From NCBI RefSeq assembly GCF_002879645.1, contig NZ_PNRE01000003.1, positions 1 to 64,000 of the forward strand: a DNA stretch of 64,000 nucleotides, read 5' to 3'. Positions 28,422 through 34,126 of the stretch are shown piece by piece. The position numbers and the translations under genes are program-made. The notes beneath the pieces were generated by a model that made no database searches, had not been told where the DNA came from, and worked only from the letters and a program-made list of their open reading frames with translations. Every line of letters starts with the position of its first letter. The stretch's first letter is position 1. This stretch comes from Halomonas heilongjiangensis. Lineage in GTDB: Bacteria > Pseudomonadota > Gammaproteobacteria > Pseudomonadales > Halomonadaceae.

Positions 28422-29204
28422 ATGTCGTTTCGCTACGTCGCCATGCTGGCCGGGGGGATGGTGACCCTTGGAGGGTGCCAGGCCCAGGAGGAGTCGCCCC
28501 CTTCAGGAGGGAGCGCCTATGAGGCGGTCGAGGAGCGTTTCGTGGAGCACGACTGTGCAGCGGAGCGTTGCGCGGAGGTGGCGGTGAGCGCGCTGCGCTT
28601 TCCCGATTCGCCGGCGTTGACCGAGCAGCTGCGCCGCAGGCTACTCGTCATGGGGATGGGCATCACCGATGGCGAGAACGACCGCCCGGCCGACTCCTGG
28701 GAAGGCTATGCGCAGGCGTTCCTTGCCCAGGCCGAGGCCGACCGCCACCTCGTGCCTCTGCATTCCGCCAGCCAGGCGCGGCTCGAGGCCAACGTCTATG
28801 CTCGGCATGACGACCTGCTGATCATCGAGCTCGACAGCTATGTCTACCATGCGGGCCAGGCCCACGGCATGCCGTTGACCGGGTTCATGGTCATCGACGA
28901 GCGGCTGGGGCGCGTGGTGGGGTTCGACGACATGCTCGTCGACGGTCAGGAGGAGGCGTTTCGCGAGGCACTGGCCCGTGCCCACCGGCGCTGGCTGCAG
29001 CAAACGAATGCCGATGACGACTTCGCCGCCACCTGGCCGTTGAGCGAGAGCCGCAACGTCGCGCCGCTCGAGACGGCCTGGGTGGTCAGGTACAACGTCT
29101 ACGAGATTGCCCCCTACGCCGCCGGTCAGCCGGAGCTGCACATTCCCAACGACGACCTGGCGGGCATCGTCGAACCGCGCTATCTCGTGCCGCAGCGGGA
29201 ATAG
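28422..29204 (+). CDS. Lipoprotein with DUF3298/RsiV-like domain
   Basis: 260 residues. The N-terminus MSFRYVAMLAGGMVTLGGC carries a lipobox with Cys19, so it is an outer- or inner-membrane lipoprotein. The domain shows DLLIIELDSYVYHAGQAHGM and GFMVIDERLGRVVGFDDMLV, the YxYxxGGAHG-like core of DUF3298/DUF4163 proteins related to RsiV, which binds lysozyme in Bacillus. AGGGA precedes the start. A 36-bp piece of its 3' region (29055-29090) recurs at 30010-30045 with one mismatch. Confidence 0.83.
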   Translation: MSFRYVAMLAGGMVTLGGCQAQEESPPSGGSAYEAVEERFVEHDCAAERCAEVAVSALRFPDSPALTEQLRRRLLVMGMGITDGENDRPADSWEGYAQAFLAQAEADRHLVPLHSASQARLEANVYARHDDLLIIELDSYVYHAGQAHGMPLTGFMVIDERLGRVVGFDDMLVDGQEEAFREALARAHRRWLQQTNADDDFAATWPLSESRNVAPLETAWVVRYNVYEIAPYAAGQPELHIPNDDLAGIVEPRYLVPQRE

Positions 29205-29238
29205 GCGAGCGGCGATGCGCGAGGCCCTGAGGAGAGAA

Positions 29239-29880
29239 ATGCAAGGCCCCAGCCCAACGAACAAGCACCCCATGGAAGGGTTTCCGCAGGTGTGCTTCAT
29301 CAAGAACGTCATCCAGAGCCCGAATATCATCGTGGGGGACTACACCTACTACGATGACCCGGAAGACGCCGAGAACTTCGAGCGTAATGTTCTCTACCAC
29401 TACCCCTTTATCGGCGACAGGCTGATCATCGGGAAGTTCTGCGCCATTGCGCGCGGCGTCAAGTTCATCATGAACGGGGCGAACCACAAGCTTTCCGGGA
29501 TCTCCACCTATCCGTTCCAGATATTCGGCAATGGCTGGGAAAGGGTCATGCCGGAGCCGAGCGAGTTGCCGTACAAGGGGGACACGGTCATCGGTCATGA
29601 TGTGTGGATAGGTTACGACGCCCTGATCATGCCCGGGGTCTCGATCGGCAACGGTGCCATCGTATCGACTCGCTCGGTCGTGGTGGGCGATGTGCCCGCC
29701 TACACCGTGGTAGGCGGCAATCCTGCCCGGCCCATCAAGCAGCGTTTCCCGCCGGAAGTCGTCGAGATGCTGGAGTCCATCGCCTGGTGGAACTGGCCGG
29801 CCGAGAAGATCACCCGGCATCTGGAGGTCATCGTGTCGGGGGATGTCGAGGCGCTGCGCCGCTGCGAGGCGAGTCCCTGA
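29239..29880 (+). CDS. Vat-family xenobiotic (streptogramin A) O-acetyltransferase
   Basis: 213 residues, left-handed beta-helix hexapeptide transferase. The close match to Vat/CatB starts at MQGPSPTNKHPMEGFPQVCF (family MGPNPMKMYPIEG), then YHYPFIGDRLIIGKFCAIAR, KFIMNGANHKLSGISTYPFQ with the catalytic His, FGNGWERVMPEPSELPYKGD, DVWIGYDALIMPGVSIGNGA and NPARPIKQRFPPEVVEML. GAGGAGAGAA fixes the start at 29239, rather than an upstream ATG at 29215. Such enzymes acetylate streptogramin A; chromosomal homologues are common and often of unknown natural substrate. Resistance is not shown. Confidence 0.9.
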   Translation: MQGPSPTNKHPMEGFPQVCFIKNVIQSPNIIVGDYTYYDDPEDAENFERNVLYHYPFIGDRLIIGKFCAIARGVKFIMNGANHKLSGISTYPFQIFGNGWERVMPEPSELPYKGDTVIGHDVWIGYDALIMPGVSIGNGAIVSTRSVVVGDVPAYTVVGGNPARPIKQRFPPEVVEMLESIAWWNWPAEKITRHLEVIVSGDVEALRRCEASP

Positions 29881-30050
29881 ACTGGTCGCTGCGTGAGCAC
29901 ATGGGTGGCTGCCGCGAACGCGACGAGGTGTGGGAGCCCCTGGCGCTGATCCACGAGCGCTTCGAGACCCGACAGGCCGGGCATATCGCCGAGCGCAGGC
30001 ATTGCCCGAAACGTCGTGCCGCTCGAGACGGCCTGGGTGGTCAGGGACAA
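29881..30050 (+). pseudogene. Mosaic of partial copies of the neighbouring MBL and lipoprotein genes
   Basis: Codons at about 29900-29995 encode RDEVWEPLALIHERF and AGHIAER, homologous to RDEVGKTLTLIHERF and AGHIAER of the MBL-fold gene at 30569, with 18 identical bases (29946-29963 = 30779-30796). Then 30010-30045 matches 29055-29090 of the lipoprotein gene with one mismatch. The stretch is not an intact gene. Confidence 0.8.
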
Positions 30051-30106
30051 GAAAGTCTCGGTGACCTGTGGCATCTTTGGGGTTTTCCGAGAGGAGGTAT
30101 CCGACC

Positions 30107-30499
30107 ATGGCAAGCATCTTCACCCGCATCATCCAGGGCGAGCTCCCGGGGCACTTCGTCTGGGAGGATGAGCAGTGTGTGGCCCTGATGACCCTCAACC
30201 CGATGAAGCCCGGTCACCTACTGGTGATTCCACGCGAGGAGATCGACCACTGGGACGACCTGCCGGCCGAGCTGGTCATCCACCTCATGGCGGTGTCGCA
30301 GAAGCTCGCCAAGGCCCTCAAGCGCGCCTTCCCCTGTGAGCGGGTGGGCATGCTGGTCGTCGGGCTGGAGGTGCCGCACGTGCACATCCACCTGGTGCCG
30401 ATCGATGCGATGCAGGACATCCGGGTGGAGGGACTGGCCCAGGCGCAGCCCGAGGAACTGGCGGACGCCGCATCTCGACTCCGGGAGACCCTGACTTGA
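30107..30499 (+). CDS. HIT-family (histidine triad) nucleotide-binding protein
   Basis: 130 residues. IFTRIIQGELPGHFVWEDEQ, LNPMKPGHLLVIPREEIDHW and the triad VGLEVPHVHIHLVPIDAMQD (HxHxH-phi). These proteins hydrolyse or transfer nucleotides from phosphoramidates and dinucleotides. GGAGG lies upstream of the ATG at 30107. No operon partner is evident; the MBL gene follows after 69 bp. Confidence 0.95.
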   Translation: MASIFTRIIQGELPGHFVWEDEQCVALMTLNPMKPGHLLVIPREEIDHWDDLPAELVIHLMAVSQKLAKALKRAFPCERVGMLVVGLEVPHVHIHLVPIDAMQDIRVEGLAQAQPEELADAASRLRETLT

Positions 30500-30568
30500 T
30501 CTAAACTCTGCTTGCTCTGCTGGGAATTTTTGGCTGTGGGTGTCACTCGATCGAGAGGGGTGTGAGCC

Positions 30569-31291
30569 ATGCAGCGTGTACAGCCCGACGTGTGGGAGAC
30601 CGAAGTGGAGAGCCCCTTCCCTGGGCTCACCGTGCATGCCTACCTGCTCGTTCGCGAGACGGGCAACGTGCTCTTCTACAACACCGGCCACCGCCACGAG
30701 ATCGAGCGGATGACGGAGCTGGGCGGCGTCGCCTATCAGTACCTGAGTCACCGAGATGAGGTGGGGAAGACCCTGACACTGATCCACGAGCGCTTCGGTG
30801 CCAGATTGGCGGGCCACATCGCCGAGCGTGACGATTTTGCCCGCGTGCGCACCCCGGAGATCCTGTTCGACAAGCGCGAACGGCACCTGGGGGCCATCGA
30901 GGTGATTCCCACCCCTGGCCATAGCCCCGGCAGTACCTGCTTCCTGGTGGATTCCGCCCACGGCAAGCTCTACCTTTTCACCGGCGATACCCTCTACCGT
31001 GACGAGGATGGCGGTTGGAGTGCCGGTTTCATCCCCAGGCTGAATACGGTGGAGGACCGGGAGACGCTGGCCGAGAGCCTGCGGTTGCTGAAGACGCTCG
31101 AGCCGGACGTGATCTTCTCCAGCGCATTCAGTGGTGAGAGCGGATTCCAGGAACTCGCCCCGGGCGAGTGGCCCGTGCTGGTGGATCGAGCGCTTGCCGA
31201 GCTGCTGGGGCGAGGCGGCGCAATATTGGCTGCGCGACTACAGGCATATCGTTCGGCAATACCTCGACGGCTTCGGCGCTTTCGGTTCTGA
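30569..31291 (+). CDS. MBL-fold hydrolase with altered HxHxDH
   Basis: 240 residues. HAYLLVRETGNVLFYNTGHR opens the fold, QYLSHRDEVGKTL occupies the metal-motif position (one His kept, then Arg-Asp-Glu), IPTPGHSPGSTCFLVDS gives the next His, and KLYLFTGDTLYRDEDGGW the bridging Asp. The family occurs widely as unassigned MBL proteins. The last 25 residues are basic and lack family character (LQAYRSAIPRRLRRFRF). A partial copy of its middle lies at 29900-29995. Confidence 0.85.
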   Translation: MQRVQPDVWETEVESPFPGLTVHAYLLVRETGNVLFYNTGHRHEIERMTELGGVAYQYLSHRDEVGKTLTLIHERFGARLAGHIAERDDFARVRTPEILFDKRERHLGAIEVIPTPGHSPGSTCFLVDSAHGKLYLFTGDTLYRDEDGGWSAGFIPRLNTVEDRETLAESLRLLKTLEPDVIFSSAFSGESGFQELAPGEWPVLVDRALAELLGRGGAILAARLQAYRSAIPRRLRRFRF

Positions 31292-31336
31292 AGGGGGGCA
31301 GCCTGACCGATGACGTCGCGTGGGAGATGCAGGCCT

Positions 31337-31840
31337 TCAGCGTTCTGAGCGACGTACCCTTTGGCCTCGCAGGTCGGTGAACGCCGTCTCCAGGTCGCCG
31401 ACGCTGGCGGCGCCTCGTATGACGTCGGTGCGCCGGCCCTGCTCATCGAACAGTACGATGGTGACCTGATCGACCAGATGCTCACCGGCGAAGCGCGCCC
31501 CCTGCGTGGTGTTGATGTTCACCACGCGCCAGGCGGGAGGGTGCTCGATATTGGCCAGCGCCTGTTCGGCATTGTTGCGCAGGCGGCGACTCGCCGAGCG
31601 GCGCTGGTCGAACACCTGCACCGCGACCGGTTCGCCGCTGCCGATCACGCTCAGGTCGGCCAGTGTGCGAACGTTACGCTCCTCGAGAATGAGCCAGGCC
31701 GCCGGCACGGCAAGGATGGCCAGGACGATCAGGGTGCCACGTACCAGCCGACGAGGGCGGAAACGCCGTCGCGGCTTGCCGGCGAGGGACTTGCTCGAGG
31801 GGCCGATCGGCTTGCGACGCCTGTTCCTGGTCTTTGGCAT
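31337..31840 (-). CDS. Membrane-anchored hypothetical protein
   Basis: 167 residues. A strongly basic N-terminus (MPKTRNRRRKPIGPSSKSLA, PRRRFRPRRLVRG) precedes one helix (TLIVLAILAVPAAWLILEE), predicting N-in topology with a periplasmic domain. That domain (DLSVIGSGEPVAVQVFDQRR, GEHLVDQVTIVLFDEQG, VGDLETAFTDL) has the feel of a thioredoxin-like fold without a CxxC. Family not recognised. A GGAGGTG sits upstream of the start. Confidence 0.7.
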   Translation of the reverse strand: MPKTRNRRRKPIGPSSKSLAGKPRRRFRPRRLVRGTLIVLAILAVPAAWLILEERNVRTLADLSVIGSGEPVAVQVFDQRRSASRRLRNNAEQALANIEHPPAWRVVNINTTQGARFAGEHLVDQVTIVLFDEQGRRTDVIRGAASVGDLETAFTDLRGQRVRRSER

Positions 31841-32081
31841 GGGGGCACCTCCTGCCGGAAATGGGCCATTCCCTTGTCTAATATAGTGCCTGCCCTGTGC
31901 CAGGCCGAGTCAGAAGCCAGGAAATGGGGCGGAGCGAGTGTGAGGCCGACATCGGTGATGTCCTGGCCCGGGCAGGGGGGCAGGAGGGGTTAGACCTGCT
32001 GCCGTGATGCGAGAGAGAGGAGGTGCAGGAGACAGGCTACCGTCCTCGGTCGGTAGCTGACACCCGGCTTGGAGCAGTTCC

Positions 32082-32357
32082 TCAGTCGCTCTCTCCCGAG
32101 GTGTGCAGGCCACGGGCGATGAGATCGTCTGCCAGCGCCCGGGCCGCCAGGGCGAATTCCACGCGAGCCATCGCCAGTGCACTCAGGTCTCGCGAGACTA
32201 CCTCTCGTTCCATACGATCGAGGCGAGCCTTGGCCGTTGCCAGCCGGCGCCCCAGTGCCGCATCGAGCCCGATGCAGCCGGGAGGCGCTTCAGGCATCGG
32301 GCATAACTGATCCACCAGGTCGTCGGGCAGTGTGCATGTCATGCTGGGGACTTCCAT
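32082..32357 (-). CDS. Small hypothetical protein (91 aa)
   Basis: The start at 32357 is fixed by GAGGAG 8 nt upstream (MEVPSMTCTLPDDLVDQLCP). A conserved-looking acidic/cysteine N-terminus is followed by a long amphipathic helix (GRRLATAKARLDRMEREVVS, LAMARVEFALAARALADDLI). No family recognised. It lies downstream of the 22-codon ORF and promoter at 32435-32551 on the same strand and could share its transcript. Confidence 0.55.
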   Translation of the reverse strand: MEVPSMTCTLPDDLVDQLCPMPEAPPGCIGLDAALGRRLATAKARLDRMEREVVSRDLSALAMARVEFALAARALADDLIARGLHTSGESD

Positions 32358-32434
32358 CACATGAACTCCTCGGCTCCGAACCCCGATCTCACCACCGAAT
32401 TCCCTTGGTACCGGCCTACAGGCCCGGTGCTTTC

Positions 32435-32503
32435 TCAGTGTGTGCCGTGGTCGTGACGGTGCCGCTGGCAGCAGGTCTCCATCCTGGAGCTGAGCGAAAA
32501 CAT
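32435..32503 (-). CDS. 22-residue Cys/His-rich small ORF
   Basis: MFSLSSRMETCCQRHRHDHGTH, split here as MFSLSSRMETCC and QRHRHDHGTH. AAGGATCTCTG precedes the ATG and a good promoter (TTGACT and TATATT) lies just upstream. The CC pair and HRHDHGTH tail suggest metal binding. Could be a leader peptide for the 91-residue gene, as a GC-rich hairpin lies between them near 32408-32430. Translation is not proven. Confidence 0.4.
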   Translation of the reverse strand: MFSLSSRMETCCQRHRHDHGTH

Positions 32504-32524
32504 CAGAGATCCTTCTCTTCTGTG

Positions 32525-32551
32525 AATATAGTGTGTTTTTATGTAAGTCAA
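32525..32551 (-). promoter_or_regulatory. Sigma-70-like promoter of the small-ORF pair
   Basis: On the minus strand, -35 TTGACT (32551-32546) and -10 TATATT (32530-32525) with a 15-bp AT-rich spacer. The island is distinctly AT-rich against its surroundings. The spacer is short by 2 bp of the optimum. Confidence 0.5.
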
Positions 32552-32753
32552 GGAGAGTTTTGGGAGGCCCGGCCCGACTGACGCCGGGTCGGTAGCTCTG
32601 CAGCGCCGGCATTTCGTTGCTTTCGCAAAGCGCCGGCGGTCGCCTGCATCAGTGTGTACGGGGGCTTCTGGCCGATGTGAAGGGTGCCGTGGCGAGACTG
32701 TGGGTCGAGGGATCGTGCCCATGGATGCCGGATTCCACAGGTCGGTTGGAAGT

Positions 32754-32788
32754 AAAACACCCCATCCAGCCAGGGGCCGAATGGGGTG
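32754..32788 (-). terminator. Rho-independent terminator after the 103-aa gene
   Basis: On the minus strand, stem CACCCCAT / ATGGGGTG with further pairing inside the 15-nt loop, followed by TTTTAC. It lies 27 bp past the stop of the gene ending at 32815, the right position and orientation. Confidence 0.7.
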
Positions 32789-32814
32789 CGGTAATTGCCG
32801 GCAACGTCATGCCC

Positions 32815-33126
32815 TCAACGCTGGTGCTCTTCCTCGAAAAGCTCTGCCTTGGCGTGACGCATGACGTCCTCGCAGGCGGCTTGATGGGCGAGCTGCAGGA
32901 GCAGGCCCTGGGTCACTTCGAAGCCTTTGCCCAGGCAGGTATCGACATCCTGGCGGCTCACTCGAGGGGAGACGTTGCAGTCAATCTTGATCGTTCTTCC
33001 GCCACCGTCCAGCCTGTCGGCGAATCCCCGTATGCGCCAGGCGATACGCTCTTTCCAACTGGCGGATTCTTCCACGCCTTCGTTTACGCTAAACGTGCAC
33101 TGCCACTCAGGTTTGTAGACCTTCAT
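32815..33126 (-). CDS. Small conserved-looking hypothetical protein (103 aa)
   Basis: A strong GGGAGG site precedes the ATG, and a T-tailed terminator follows the stop, so this is a real transcription unit. Begins MKVYKPEWQCTFSVNEGVEE and includes ASWKERIAWRIRGFADRLDG and a Cys pair spaced along the chain (DCNVSPRVSRQDVDTC). An N-terminal strand-rich part and a C-terminal helix (GLLLQLAHQAACEDVMRHAK) are suggested. No family recognised. Confidence 0.65.
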   Translation of the reverse strand: MKVYKPEWQCTFSVNEGVEESASWKERIAWRIRGFADRLDGGGRTIKIDCNVSPRVSRQDVDTCLGKGFEVTQGLLLQLAHQAACEDVMRHAKAELFEEEHQR

Positions 33127-33298
33127 GAGAACCTCCCGTGCTGGCTTGAAAGAATGATCGATCGTGGTTGCTTCTCCGTAATGAAATGTCGTGCCAGGTC
33201 ATCATACAGGCTTTCAGAGGCGGGGACAGTGCAAGCAGCGTGAATGATGCGGTCCGCCTGTAACGGCAATGACGCCTGCCCGGGAGGCCCGTGGTGCG

Positions 33299-33415
33299 TC
33301 AGCGAAGATGGGCGGCAATGGCCTCGAGGGCGGCGCGCTGCAACAGGGCCTGTCGAGCCCAGAACTGCAGCACTTCGGTGTCAAACGGGTGGAGTTGCGG
33401 GGATACGGTATTCAT
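33299..33415 (-). CDS. 38-residue small protein
   Basis: Starts MNTVSPQLHPFDTEVLQFWA and ends AALEAIAAHLR. AGGAGGATCAACTCC is an almost ideal Shine-Dalgarno at the right spacing. The chain after residue 12 can form a single amphipathic helix. The frame and strong site make translation likely; family unknown. An AT-rich region with inverted repeat lies upstream. Confidence 0.5.
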   Translation of the reverse strand: MNTVSPQLHPFDTEVLQFWARQALLQRAALEAIAAHLR

Positions 33416-33481
33416 GGAGTTGATCCTCCTGAAAGAATTGCTCCCCCAGCGTAGACGCTTTTTTGTTGCAATGCAGCATTT

Positions 33482-33501
33482 CTTTTCTTATGTCAGAAAA
33501 G
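33482..33501. promoter_or_regulatory. Inverted repeat upstream of the 38-aa gene
   Basis: CTTTTCT (33482-33488) and AGAAAAG (33495-33501) around TATGTC, in an AT-rich patch about 70 bp before the start. Candidate operator. Confidence 0.4.
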
Positions 33502-33540
33502 CGTTCATTAGTCATGTATTGGTCCCGCCGATGACCCATT

Positions 33541-33690
33541 CCCGCCCCCAGGCGGGCCGCTCAGCAGGCCGCCGGCGAGCGGGCTCCACATCATCAGGCC
33601 GAGGGTCTCGCTCTGCAGCATGGGGAGGATGTCACGCTCGAGATCGCGGCCGGCGAGCGTGTAGTAGGCCTGCAGCGATTCGAAGCGCGC
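33541..33690 (-). pseudogene. Aldo/keto reductase C-terminal fragment
   Basis: On the minus strand the sequence encodes ARFESLQAYYTLAGRDLERD, ILPMLQSETLGLMMWSPLAG and GLLSG, the barrel end of YajO-type aldo/keto reductases. No start or catalytic Tyr/Lys part is present and no stop is set in frame near the end, so this is a fragment. Confidence 0.75.
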
Positions 33691-33771
33691 GGCCGATCAG
33701 CCGCTCGGCATCGCTCTGCTGCAGGTCGTCGATCTGGCTCCACAGTTCGCCCTCGCCTTGAAGCTCGAGCC

Positions 33772-33923
33772 TGCCGAGCAGCAACCTACAGGTGGCCGGT
33801 GGCAACGGTGTGCCGTTGCAGCTGATCACCTACGTACCCGCCAGTGATTCGGGCACCCAGGAGAAGATGGAAGCCCTGTTGGTAGGCTTCGACCACTCGC
33901 CTCGCTCACGACGGCAGGGCTAG
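33772..33923 (+). pseudogene. Orphan 3' end of an unknown plus-strand gene
   Basis: An open frame GGNGVPLQLITYVPASDSG, then TQEKMEALLVGFDHSPRSRR, stops at TAG 33921-33923. A perfect rho-independent terminator follows 30 bp later on the same strand, so the 3' end of a gene survives without its 5' part. Between it and the aldo/keto fragment a minus-strand frame reads GELWSQIDDLQQSDAERLIG, another possible scrap. Families not recognised. Confidence 0.45.
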
Positions 33924-33952
33924 TCAGTGCCGGGGAAGTGGCCATTCAAATC

Positions 33953-33980
33953 AAAGCCTGCCGACGTGGCAGGCTTTTTT
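33953..33980 (+). terminator. Strong rho-independent terminator
   Basis: Stem AAAGCCTGCC / GGCAGGCTTT, loop GACGT, then a run of T (33975-33980). The stem is perfect over 10 bp. It terminates the lost plus-strand gene upstream and insulates the AsmA gene. Confidence 0.92.
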
Positions 33981-34126
33981 GTTGGTGCCGGTTTCCGGGT
34001 ATTGGGAGTCAGGCATGGGGGCATGTCGAAGATTACCATGGACATTACCAAAAGCGGTTTCTTCTACCATTGCCGCGGCAAGAACGAGCCATCGCGCGAC
34101 ATTGGACTGGCACCGTATCCCTGTCC

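Larger units (their letters stand above)
32504..32814. other. Gene-free stretch with promoter and terminator only
   Basis: About 310 bp holding the minus-strand promoter (32525-32551), a GCGCCGGC direct repeat near 32603-32636, and the terminator at 32754-32788. No coding feature is convincing here. Confidence 0.4.

Noticed and set aside
33482-33501. Insertion-sequence inverted repeat ends
   Set aside because: No transposase, no second distant copy of the repeat; arms of 7 bp are more like an operator.
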